A model generated the notes under the pieces. That model saw nothing but the letters and a program-made list of their open reading frames with translations, had not been told where the DNA came from and searched no databases. A DNA stretch of 64,000 bases from Acridotheres tristis. Lineage: Eukaryota > Chordata > Aves > Passeriformes > Sturnidae. Position numbers and translations under genes: made by a program. Positions 1 to 10,242 of this stretch are shown one piece after another. The stretch lies in NCBI GenBank assembly GCA_037013685.1, contig CM072886.1:30387080-30451079 (forward strand). The letters run 5' to 3'. The number at the start of each line of letters is the position of its first letter. Positions within the stretch are counted from its first letter, which is position 1.

Positions 1-267
1 TCTTTATTATCAGAAGCTTTCTAAAAATGTAGTATCTTAATTTCAACAGAAATTTTGAACAAAATATTTGTGATAGAAAGTGTGTGATTATTCTTAATTT
101 TAAAATGTCAATCCCAATTCAACCCTTCTGTGGATATTTGCATCTCAGATTTCCTGTACGACAGAACTGTTCATTCTTCAGCTGAGGTTAAGCCTGGAAA
201 TGTGCAGTGCTTCAGTGTTTTGTCACTAATATTAATCAAATTATATTTTCTTTCTCAATTATGATAG
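1..267 (+). other. Intron remnant at left edge
   Basis: AT-rich sequence with no dynein similarity and no recognised repeat; the preceding exon of the gene must lie to the left of the window. Confidence 0.6.
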
Positions 268-361
268 GCAGAAGCTAACTATTAAAGAAATTCATAGTTT
301 TCAGTATGTTGCCTATATGAATCCAGCTGCTGGAAGCTTCATTATCAAGCCTAAGTTCCAG
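268..361 (+). pseudogene. DNAH11: Dynein exon remnant 1 (AAA3, MNPxAGSF exon), donor lost
   Basis: After an acceptor ending ATGATAG the frame reads KLTIKEIH, QYVAYMNPAAGSFII and KPKFQ. This matches the AAA3 sensor region of the family (usually QYVACMNPTAGSF, then NPRLQ). There is no stop. The exon should end at CAG 361, but the next bases are CTAGGG where a GTAGGG donor would be expected, a single G-to-C change at 362 that removes the splice site. The exon phase (0 at its 3' end) fits the next remnant, which starts GGA CAT TTT. Confidence 0.9.
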
Positions 362-793
362 CTAGGGTTTGAAGTGTCATATTATAGCAATCCTATACTT
401 AATACATTAAATAATTACTGTTTAGCTTTCTACTACAATAGGTAGCAGATGAAAGGAAATAGGAGAAAATATAGTGTTTGAAATTTAGTAGAGGTTGAAA
501 ATCTTGCTGTTCTTTCAGCTAAACAGAAAGAGACACACTAGATTTATTATGAGTGTTCCCTGAATTGCAGTCTCATGTGGTCATTCATCTGTCAGATGTG
601 CCCTTGGGGCTCATAACCAGACATGCAACTGCTGTGGAACTGCATCAAGAATGAGGCAAGAAATGAAGAATTTTCTGTGACACACAAGTAGCTGGATACT
701 CACCAGGCTGTATTGTCATTTAACACTTCATTGACTCTTATCTCCTATCTGATGCTAGAGAATCTTCATCTCCTTTTCCCTTTTTATTTTCAG
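362..793 (+). other. Intron remnant 1-2
   Basis: AT-rich, with a pyrimidine tract (CTCCTTTTCCCTTTTTATTTT) before the acceptor of exon remnant 2. Nothing else was recognised. Confidence 0.65.
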
Positions 794-1033
794 GGACATT
801 TTGCAGAATTTGCCTCCAACTTTATTTCTTCAGATTCCCTGATGACCATCTACAGAAAGATGGTTTGCTTCCACTTCCAGCAATAAGCCTTTGTTCCACC
901 AATAATCAAGAATATTTGAGCCATAGTACAAGCAGACATATGTCTTCACCAGGCAGGGATTCAAAACTTCCCACCAACTGATATGAAGTTCCACTACATC
1001 CTTAATATGAGAGACCTCTCCAATGGCTTTCAG
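794..1033 (+). pseudogene. DNAH11: Dynein exon remnant 2 (AAA3), two in-frame stops
   Basis: Acceptor TTTTATTTTCAG and donor CAG|GTCTAT bound exactly 80 codons. The frame starts GHFAEFASNF, passes SLMTIYRK and VCFHFQQ, and ends MKFHYILNMRDLSNGFQ, which is the family's RHF..FA..FP / FHYIFNLRDLSN.FQ exon. TAA at 884-886 follows FHFQQ and TGA at 917-919 follows IIKNI. Length is preserved with no indel, so the two stops come from substitutions alone. An opposite-strand open frame over 830-1066 is a shadow of this exon. Confidence 0.93.
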
Positions 1034-2318
1034 GTCTATATCATGGGCTAATGTACCTGACAACACTCCATTATTGCTGATCTTTACAGTCTAGTGATGG
1101 ATGTTGGATTGTGGACTGATGAAGAACAAATACTTTTTGTACGAAGCAGAAGATAGTCCTTGCCCTAAAGTGACCATGGTCAGGTAGCTCAGATGGGTAG
1201 AAAGCTGAGACAGAAAATATATTTAGTGGAAAAAGAGCAGTAGTTTGCAAAGTTTTGCTGTTTACTTTTTTGGGTTTTGAGAAGAGAAAGTAAAAATTTC
1301 AAAGGGTAAAACAACTTTTGGAAGACTAGGTAGAACAAAAGAGAGATTGAAGAAGCTCTGAAACAATCATGAAATCACAAAATCATTTAGGTAGCAAAAG
1401 ACCTCTAAGATCAATGACACCAGCCATTAGTCTAGCACTGCCATGTCCATCCTTAAACCATGTACCTAAGTGCCACATCTACACATCTTTTAAATACCTC
1501 CAGGGATGGGGACTCAGCCACATCCCTGGGTATCCTTTTCCAATGCTTGACAACCCTTCCCATGAAGCATGGTCTTCAAAGAGCAGCTGAACACCAGAGC
1601 AGATATTAAAGACAGAGGAGGGAAGGATATAATATGGTCAGCAAATCCTGGCCTCTCTTGTAAAATCAGGTGAGTCTGATCCTGGTTTGTTTTCATCTGC
1701 TTTCCTATTTCTTGGAGTGCAGCTCTGTTCTTTTACAGAATACTTTTTTTGTCTACCCACCCCATGGATCACTGTGAAGGCATGGAGGCAAGGATTTGTC
1801 AGGTCCTCCTGTACACCACACAGTTTGTTGTGGTGGGGTTGCACTGGCCCATCACACATGTTTACACCCATCCTGGCATGGAAGTTGAGAAAGAAGGAAG
1901 TTTGAGGTGACAGTTGAGAAAGTGCTGGTTTTGTAATGATGACCTCTGTCTTGTTTTCTTGAGTAGTATTAAAAAACAGGGCATGTGACCATGGAAGGTG
2001 CTGGCAGTGCTGATGCTTCCATGTGTCCTGTACTGCCCTGGAGCCTCAAGCCATAATGGCCCACCTAAGTGTGCCAATCAGTGGAGAGCAGACATTTGTT
2101 TTAACTATGTTTTGCATGTTCAACTGGCTGGAGAACTTACTAATTTTAGAGACATCCTGGTTCATGTTCAAGAATATATAGATTCAAGCACAACGTCTAC
2201 TGGATATCTATTAAATATAACTAATATCTTTGCAGAATACATCAGTTAGTCTTCCTTAAGACATCCTACTTTGATGGCAGATGACAACATTACAAAAGAA
2301 AAAAAAATTATCTTCAAG
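1034..2318 (+). other. Intron remnant 2-3
   Basis: Holds the CR1 fragment at 1366-1575. The open frames at 1638-2249 on both strands show no family resemblance. Confidence 0.6.
1366..1575 (-). mobile_element. CR1 LINE 3' fragment
   Basis: The segment contains AAATCACAAAATCATTTAGG, GACCTCTAAGATCA, ACCATGTACCTAAGTGCCAC, ACATCTTTTAAATACCTCC, AGGGATGGGGACTCAGCCAC and CCTTTTCCAATGCTTGACAA in the order typical of the reverse complement of the avian CR1 3' end. It lies in the intron between exon remnants 2 and 3. The many differences from a young copy suggest an old insertion. No coding capacity remains. Confidence 0.85.
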
Positions 2319-2468
2319 GGCGTTTTGTTTGCTACACCCAAGTGCTTACAGCAACCAAATGATGTTCATTATCTCTGGATCATGAGTCAGCACATGTTTA
2401 TGGGGATAAGCAAAGACTGTAATTTCTGTTACAAAATAGTGATGGACACTATGGACAAATATTTTGAG
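2319..2468 (+). pseudogene. DNAH11: Dynein exon remnant 3 (end of AAA3)
   Basis: Between acceptor TTATCTTCAAG and donor GAG|GTATGT lie 50 open codons: GVLFATPKCLQQPNDVHYLW, then SKDCNFCY and MDKYFE. The human DNAH11 segment as I recall it (GILFASPECL, HLWLHE, KKDCDLF, KYFE) is four codons longer, so an in-frame 12-base loss in the middle is likely. There is no stop. The polypyrimidine tract is interrupted by a purine run (AAAAGAAAAAAAA), so the acceptor may be weak. Confidence 0.87.
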
Positions 2469-5400
2469 GTATGTTGGTGGCTGGAAAGTATTTTTCCTAG
2501 TGCAAGTTAAAAACTGAGTGGCAACAGGTCTTATTTTTTGAAATTCTACATAGCAGTGGGGAGCTACTTGAGGAATTCCTAGGGAGCTACAATGACATGT
2601 GTGTTTCTGTGAATCCAGTCTTGTCTGAGGGTGCCATGCAGGGAGTGTAACTGAAATATCTGTAAAGGGAACATACAACCCATCAGTATGCTAACAGTAC
2701 ACATGAAGTCATTGCTTTTTGCTGTTCAAGGGCTGTTGCAGTGCAAACTCATAACACTGCTAATGGAAGGTTTACACAGGGCACCATGCAGCAAGAGAAC
2801 TGATACAGAGACTTCATTGGTGCCCTTATGGAAGAGCAGATTGTGGCTCAGTGTTAAAAATAAGCTCCATTTTGTTTGTTTGAACAGAGATCCACTGTTT
2901 TGTTTTTTGGTAGGTTTTTTTATTTTGCACTCCACAGAAATTAACACCACTTATTTTCTGAGACTGGAGAGATAATCTATAATGCTGTAGATAGTTTGCC
3001 ATGTCTTTTAATAAGTTAGTGATGTATCAGGCCTTTATAAGAAAAGCAATATTTGTCTTTTGTTTCCAAGAAAGGGAAAATGCTTTTAAAATTAGATTAG
3101 TTCAAAGCAAGAACAATACCTTAAGCATATAGTAAATAATGCCACTGCATGGCCAACCTGGAGTTTCTTTGCTGCCCAGCCTTGTACTTTTTAATATCTA
3201 AACCAGCCAAGACTTTTAAGTGTCATCATAGATTTATTTTAATTATCCATAACTTTTTTTCATATGTATGCTTACCTCACCTCAGTTTGATGTGATTTTT
3301 TTTTCATGTCAGGTAATATCTTAGTACCCATCATGGCTCCGAATCTCAGCTTCTGTTTCTAAAATCTGATTTACTGCATTTGCTTTATTTTCCTGCCCAG
3401 AAAGAAAACCAGCCAGTTTTCAGAAGATGAAGATTTTGCTGAGGAAGTGAGGCACAGTCATCATTGTTGCTCCTTGTCATTATTTGTAATCCTTCTTCAA
3501 CAGATACTATCACTCTGGTCATGTGTAATATCAGTGATTTCCAGAAAGAGACAGAGGCCCCTGCTGGCAGAGATTAGTTTTGTTGAAGCAGTGTCAAATG
3601 GTTTAACACACAAACTTTTCTTCTCAGTGAGTTGCACTAGGATTTCAGTGTCATTGTTTCTCACTTTGCACGTAATCAGAGAGGAGCTATATAAGAGAAG
3701 GCACTCTTGACAAAGCAATCTATTGTAGGAGTTTCACTCCAAGAGGATTAAAGAAATGCTTAAATTTCAAAGATAATCATGTGGGCCTTTCATAAGGACT
3801 GTAGATTTTTTTTAGGCTGATTTAGAGGTTGATGTGATAATCATCAGACCTGCAGACAGAAGCCTTCTCAGGTATCACTAGTTTTGCTTGAAAATGTTGG
3901 CAAGCCATTATGTTCTCTCTGAAGTCTCCTGACCGAGAGTTGTATCTCAGTTTGGCAAAGTGGCAGGGTGTCCTAGGCTTACAGTTTGGCAGTCCTGGAA
4001 AAGTGGTTGTGAAATTAAATCCTGTAAGTCTTTTTCTGCACCTTTTATGGGTTTTTCTTTATGGATCCATTGTGAAATCATGAATAAGGCTGTCAAAGTT
4101 CTGCAGTGAAGTCAAAGAGAATTGGCTTCCAGTAATGTTTTAGTTGGACAAGTTTTTAGCTCTTTATTAGATGCAACCAGATTAGACGCATTATACCTTT
4201 ATTTCAGAAGGTTCTCATCAATGTTTTTTTCAAGGCTTTTTTCAATAAATTTTTTCAGTGGCATGAGACATAAAGAGAATGAAGGGGATATTTCAGTGCT
4301 AAGTGTAGCAAAAATTAAGCAAAAGGTCCCACCTGCTATCTCTAAGCTCTGGTCTTTCATCCCTTAGAATCTGCATCCGATTTTTAAAAAGGAAATTTTG
4401 AAAATAGGTGTTAGATGATTATATAAATTATTAGAATATAAACTACATGAGGTTTCTTTCAATGTCTCAAACATATAGGATTCTGTGGGATGAATTACCT
4501 CAATACACACATTTCAAAATTTTAGCAATTAGAGCTTATCTAATTTTAGGGCAAGTCCTCATCTGGCCTCATTCCTCCTACGGTATTCTATGATCAGCAA
4601 ATAACAGCATGCTTTAATTAGTCTGGGAGAGATATTCCATGAGTTAATTAAAGTTTGATGAAAATTTTTCATTAAGTGATTCCTTGTCCTTTAACCTTTG
4701 TGGTGCAAATTGCCAGGTGCGAAATCCTCATGTGCTCCTACAGCCTAATCCATCTCCCTTCAAGTTCACTAGGTCTCTGTTCTGAGTTCAGCCAGGGCCC
4801 ACCAGAATCCTGGTGGGATGCTTTGGATCAACTCAATGTAAAGAATGTGTAATCAGACAGCTCTGGTCATTGGCAGATATTTCTTCAATATTTGACAAGG
4901 AAAAGAACGTTTCTTTCCACTTGCTCGAACATTGCAAGCAATAGCAAATACTGAGGTGAAGATAATGTACCTTTAGGTATCAGGAGAACATTATCTCAAA
5001 ACAGACAAAAAAAGGGAAAGGTGAGGGAGGGGAAGCAGGCTTGGTGCAATAAAATTGCAGAATTGAGAAACTTGGCTAAGAAGGTTGTTGAAGTTTCTTT
5101 ATGTTACTGTTACTTTAATGATGTTTTGTCATCAGGTCCTGAATCAGTCCTATCCTATAAGCTTCTAGGGGTTATGAACTTCTGATTGGAATAGGTGGTA
5201 AACAGAGCTTGTCGGGACTGGCAGGATACATCTGCTCCCTGGAGCTTTTCCAAATTAAACAGAAGAAACTGGGGCCTCAGGGTAAACTAATAGACATTAC
5301 TTGAGTCTGTTGAGTTCACGACTTCAAGAATGTGTTGTTGCACAGGCTTGATAAAATCACAGGCAAAACAGTGGAATTTGCACTAACAACTGTGGTTCCT

Positions 5401-5741
5401 GTGGTTTCCAGCTGTACCTCTTTTCTTTATTTTTGAAAACTGTGTGGTCAAAATATATTTTAGTCCACTTATATGATTCACAGAATTTTAGTAGTTTCTC
5501 CACTTCTTCCAAGGCAGCTTCTTTACATGTTGCAAAGATGTGGTTGGAGTTCTGGTATTCATAGTTAGTGATTTAGTACAAATTTTTGTGTGTCATTGAA
5601 CACTTGTTAGTTTAGGGGTGCAAAGTTGAAGTGGGTGAACGTAAGAAAAAAATTTTGTCCTTGTTGCATGTGAGTCCTTTAGTCACCTAAACTGTCCGTA
5701 TGCACAGATTAGGAATATAATTGAGTGAGATGTTCTCTCAG
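2469..5741 (+). other. Intron remnant that should include a missing AAA3-AAA4 exon
   Basis: In the family about 60 codons (around YCHFA, YMPV.DW and LVLFEDAM.H) fall between remnants 3 and 4. I looked for them here in all three forward frames and found no convincing match, so that exon is deleted or eroded past recognition by eye. No repeat was recognised. Confidence 0.55.
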
Positions 5742-5855
5742 GTTTACAGACCTTGCAAGGCTTGCTATGTGGGCAAACAGCAAAGGAGAGAATATTTTTC
5801 TCTTCATTCCATGTGGACAAGAAATATTTCTGAATCTCAGATATGGCTGAATAAG
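5742..5855 (+). pseudogene. DNAH11: Probable dynein exon remnant 4 (AAA4 P-loop exon, Walker A deleted)
   Basis: After acceptor TTCTCTCAG the frame gives VYRPCKACYVGKQ and later NISESQIWLNK, open for 38 codons. It aligns with the exon that normally carries (A)LLVGVGGSGKQS and ends TLTEGYGIQ-L(K/R), with about five codons missing so that the Walker A core GVGGSG is reduced to GKQ. It lies in the right place, directly upstream of the intact VDLASLYI exon, and in phase 0 with it. The base pair after the final AAG is GA (5856-5857), not GT, so the donor also seems lost. The similarity is moderate and the identification is probable, not certain. Confidence 0.55.
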
Positions 5856-6788
5856 GATCTGATTGTGGCCAAGTTTGGTGGATGCCAGACCCCAAAAAGC
5901 CCTTATGTTACCTTGGTCCACAGCCAAACACAGCATGTATGGCTCAAGGTTCTCTCAGTCTCTGGTGTTCAGAGGGAGGTAGATGCTGTTCTGCTTTGAA
6001 AATTGCAGTGTGTTCCTCAGTGTGTTCATGGTATCTGACTTCTTGTGCCCTCCTTCCCTGGTCAAATGAGGTGCAGTGTAAGATGTAGACTTAAGTGGTC
6101 ATTTCCTCCCTGCTGTTTCCAAGCAGGAAAATTTCTAAGCCTCAGTTTACAAGCCTGAAGATTTGCTTTGCTAGGTTTTGTGTCAGCTTGGTCATAACAG
6201 CCAGCATTGACCTTATTCTGTATTTCAAATGTGGTCACACTCAAATGCATCAGAAGTGGGTTGTTTTCTTTCTGGAAACCCAAGCCAAAAAGCATTCCAC
6301 TTTTATACCACATGGTCTCACACCATGTCTCCTTCAGGGCAACAGTGCACACCTCAGTTCTTTGGGGTTTTTTTTGCAGCTAAGAAAGCTTTCCTAAAGA
6401 AATACACTAACAAAAAAAATTGTCTTTCAGAAACAACAGAATTTAAAATGGATCTGATTCTTCAATACCATTCTCCCACATTCTTGGTATGGCAATGGCT
6501 GTTCTTGTTGGGAGCTTTCATGGCTACAATATCCCTTTTTAGTTCATTCATGGGAAGATTTATTCAATCTTTACCACTAGGTCATGTCAAAACTTCAGTG
6601 TTTGATATAGGGAAAAAAAGGCAAACTGCATTTCACTTTGGATGTTATACAGCAAATTAGTGATATGTAAATAAACTGAAAAAAGTAAGGAGAAGTCACC
6701 AATGCGTTGCCAACATGAACATGTTTTTCACACTTTTTCTGTACCAACATTTTAACAGAATATGAGTGATTGCCTCCTTTCCTTACAG
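5856..6788 (+). other. Intron remnant 4-5
   Basis: A 143-codon open frame at 6229-6660 has no recognisable domain and unremarkable composition, so I regard it as chance. No repeat was recognised. Confidence 0.6.
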
Positions 6789-6912
6789 GTAGATCTTGCC
6801 AGTTTGTACATCAAGATGGGTGCCAAGAACATGCCCACAGTGTTTTTGCTGACAGATGCCCAAGTTCCAGATGAATGCTTTCTTGTGCTGATTAATGACT
6901 TGTTGGCATCAG
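6789..6912 (+). pseudogene. DNAH11: Dynein exon remnant 5 (AAA4 Walker B exon), intact
   Basis: TTTCCTTACAG precedes an uninterrupted frame [29 protein letters not shown] and [12 protein letters not shown], which is the AAA4 Walker B segment (VFLLTDAQV) almost unchanged from other vertebrate DNAH11. It ends in phase 1 at TCAG with donor GTGATT. No stop, indel or splice defect is visible; this is one of the best preserved pieces. It directly supports the DNAH11/9/17 subfamily and shows that the decay is uneven. Confidence 0.95.
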
Positions 6913-7673
6913 GTGATTAAACCAACAAATTTCTTGAAAGATCTTTTCCAATGACAAATTATCTGCATTTTCATTGAACTTTAAAGAGATTATTTCTCTT
7001 TCAGGTATTTGTAGGGGAAGATTTTAGAGAGGCCATATCAAGCCATCCAACTTGAGCATTGAGTCAAACTTGGTTAAGAAAGAATGGCCCATTGAGGAGA
7101 AAAACTGCTAAGGCTTAAGTGTATTGATCTGGGGGAAATGAGAATGTCCCTTTGACTTAATGTTGTGTTTTCTTTGGTGTGGTTTCATTAATTTCAGGCA
7201 ATGTCCCCATGACTGCACAAGCATAGCATGTAGCAGTGAAACTTCAGCCATGTTTTGAAGATTAGAGAATCTGAATGCGGAGATTTGGGGGTAGGATGGG
7301 AGAAAAATTGCACATCTGGACAGCTGAGTACATCTTGAAAGATTTTTTTTTAATTTATATTTACTTTTGCAACCAGGCTAGTAAACAATTTCCCAACAAC
7401 CTGTGAAAAAAGAACCACCATTCTGAGGGGAACGTAATTTATAAGTGAACTTCCTATCAAAGCAAATTCAAAACAAAATTGTTTCCTATCCCTTAAAACA
7501 AACAAACAAAAAAACCCAAACCTGAAAAGACATAGGGAGCAGGAGGACTGTTGTGTTACTAGATATATGTAGCATTATACTATAACTCTGGTTATGTGCT
7601 TAAACCCCATTGGGCTAAATACCATGTAGATGATTATTTGTCATGTGTTAATTACCCCTTTGTCTTTTCATAG
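6913..7673 (+). other. Intron remnant 5-6
   Basis: Featureless AT-rich sequence with a short AAACAAACAAAC stretch near 7497. Confidence 0.6.
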
Positions 7674-7813
7674 GAGAGGTTCCAGATCTGTCCAGTGATG
7701 AAGAATTGAAGGTCATAGTTGCAGGAGTTAGAAAAGAAGTCTGAGCCCTGGGCCTGATGAACATCAGAGAACACTCCTGGAGGTGATTCCTGAGACTGTG
7801 ACTGCAGTAGAAA
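7674..7813 (+). pseudogene. DNAH11: Dynein exon remnant 6 (AAA4), four stops
   Basis: After acceptor TCTTTTCATAG, the phase-1 codon joins the previous exon and the frame reads EVPDLSSDEELKVIVAGVRK, EV, stop, ALGLMNIRE. This is the family's EIPDLFSDE..., ...EV.ALG..D.REN.WKFF exon. In-frame stops are TGA 7742, TGA 7784, TGA 7799 and TAG 7808. After REHSW the alignment is about one codon short against WKFF..R.RLQLK. The donor AAA|GTAAGG is still consensus. An opposite-strand open frame covers it and is a shadow. Confidence 0.92.
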
Positions 7814-9144
7814 GTAAGGCATATTTCAGGGGCAAGAAACAGTGATGAGCTGATCAAAATAGCAACATATTTCAGTTATCTCATAACCCAGCATATGTTG
7901 GCATACTTCTCTTGAAAGCTGACACGTGGCACTGAATTTACCTCTCTTGTGTTGCTCCTGTAATACCCTGCCTGTGTGGAGCCCTGGTGTGCACCAAGCT
8001 TTGCTCCCAGGTCTGGCTGTTGACTTCCTGCCTGTTCACGGGAAAGTCTCATAGCTGCTCTGTGTCCCAGTTTCACTCTTGGACACAGTGAGGCACTTCA
8101 GAGAGAAGGTGCTCATGAGGAGCTTGTGGTGTTGTTAGTGCGATTGTAAATACTCTTTCTGATTATGCATATAGTAATTCTAGATGTGTACTCAACTCTT
8201 AAACTTTTGCACAAATGATTGAAATTTCACAGAAAATGTTAATTCTTCCTACTTTTCCTATGCCGTATAAAACTGGAAAAATTAAAGTATCCATGTAGGT
8301 GTTTTCAGATTTAAAACTGTTCAGCAATGCACATAATATGATACCATAATTGCAACAAGTGTCTCTTCTAACCTCTATTTTAGAGACACTGTTTTGGAGG
8401 AAAACTGTATTTCTCTCCTGAGAGCTGGAAAGCAGTAGCTGGGAAAACTGTTTTTGCAGTGGCATCTTTAGGAAGTTTCAGGTTATGTAGGCTTCAATTC
8501 ACACGTCATCTGAAACATCTGTGTAACCGATAAGAAAATGAGACGTCTGAAAACCATTAACCCTTAAGAATGAGAATGTTTTGAAAGGGATATATGCCTC
8601 ATACTTTCTGTATTAAAATAATCTGTTTAATTGGAGACTAGAAGAGTCTTCCTAGCAGATTATTCCACAGTGATCCTCTGTGCAGGCTCTCTGAATTTTC
8701 TGAGGTGTTTAACCACTACTGTTCTAAAAAGCATTCTGATTTGACTATGAGTTTTTGCCAAGTTCTTACACTTTATAACATAGCTTTTCCCTCTCCCTCT
8801 CCCTTCTTGCAATCTTACTTAAGTTTTGCTGAAGTTACCTCCTAACTCTAATTCTGTTGCCATTACTTCTTCATTCCACAAATTTATTCTGCAGCTTAAA
8901 GGCCAATAGAGACGTGTATACAATCTAGTGTGACATATTCTGTATAATTTTCAATTTACAGGCTTCAGTGACATGGTCAATAATGGTGCTTACCTTCTGC
9001 ATTTTTCTTTGTGACAATGTTATTTGTCTCTGTTTCATTACTATTGCTTTTGTATACTTTTTTTAAGAAAGGACGGGGAAAAAATTATTTCTAATATCTC
9101 TCTTCATTTTCTCCTTTCACATTTTTACCCTTTATGTTTTCCTT

Positions 9145-9210
9145 ATTCCCACAGTAATTTCTTCTTTTCTTTTCTTTTCTTTCTGTTACTTTTTTTTCTT
9201 CTCTTTTTAA
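9145..9210. repeat. Pyrimidine-rich tract
   Basis: TTCTTTTCTTTTCTTTTC-type sequence. No exon similarity follows it, so it is low-complexity sequence rather than a splice acceptor tract. Confidence 0.75.
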
Positions 9211-10195
9211 AGGCTTTTTGAAAGCCAGCTTTCAAACTCCTTTTACCTTGCAACAATTTCACCAGTCCCCTACTGTGCAAATTAGCACTTCTGGAGGCAA
9301 GAACAGGAGATACGTATTCATGTTGCAGGGAAGCAAAGTAGTGACATTATAGCACTGAAGGAGACATAAATTTCGTGAGTTAACACACTGGTAGATATCT
9401 ATATGAACTTTTAGTTAGTGCACGGTGACCTATCAACTCCTCATTTCTCTAGATTTTAAAAATAAAATAATAATGTGAAAATATAATGTGAAAAAAAACA
9501 AAAGGGTGAATTTAGACATTTTCATAATGTTAAAGCTCAGTCAAGTGATACAGTCTCATTTTTCCATTTCATTTTAGAAAAATCAACATCCTACATTTTC
9601 CCTTGAGCTCATTTATAATCTTACATCCTGCAGTTCTGTTTATGCTGAAGGATCTGTACCTCAGGACCAAAACTACACAGTGCTGCTCTTTGAATCTCTT
9701 TGAGTTTGTGTTGGTTTTGTTTTGCTTGTTTTCAATCTGGACATTGCAATCAATTCTGCTGTCAATGTATTGAGAACACGCCATGTGTGTAGGTGCAAAT
9801 TTGAGTTGAAAGTATGTCAGATGAAGACAATGGGGTTGCACCATTATAAAATATGGGTCCACAACTGAGGTTATCTGAGGGCAGATAAGCACCTGAGAAT
9901 TTCAAAAACTTTCATAAAGAATGATGAAATAAATTAGAAAGGAAGAATGATGCTCAAGCAAAGTTGATGAACACTGTAAATATTAATATGCTGATGGGTC
10001 AAAGGCATACACAATTTACTTCGGTTCCAGAATTCTTTCAATATCCCAAATCTCTGTGCAGTAATCCCTCTTAAATACTCAGCACATCACCAAAATTTCT
10101 TGGAAAAGTAAAGTCCAGAAGAAGCAATTATTTCTCAAAAGCACAAATATGATGAGATCAGTCAGTCTTGCTGTCTCTGGAGCTCCATCTGATTT

Positions 10196-10242
10196 TACTT
10201 TACTGTACTGTACTTTATTGTACTTTGCTGTACTGTACTTGT
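10196..10242. repeat. Imperfect TACTG/TACTT repeat
   Basis: Repeated TTTACTTTACTGTACTGTAC-type units over about 45 bases of intron. Confidence 0.8.

Noticed and set aside
3415..3480. FAEEVRH reading that recalls LFEDAM.H before the AAA4 P-loop
   Set aside because: Only a few residues agree, flanking residues do not, and no consistent splice frame exists.
6229..6660. Plus-strand open frame of 143 codons
   Set aside because: Sequence shows no family resemblance, sits between dynein remnants 4 and 5, and has intron-like composition.
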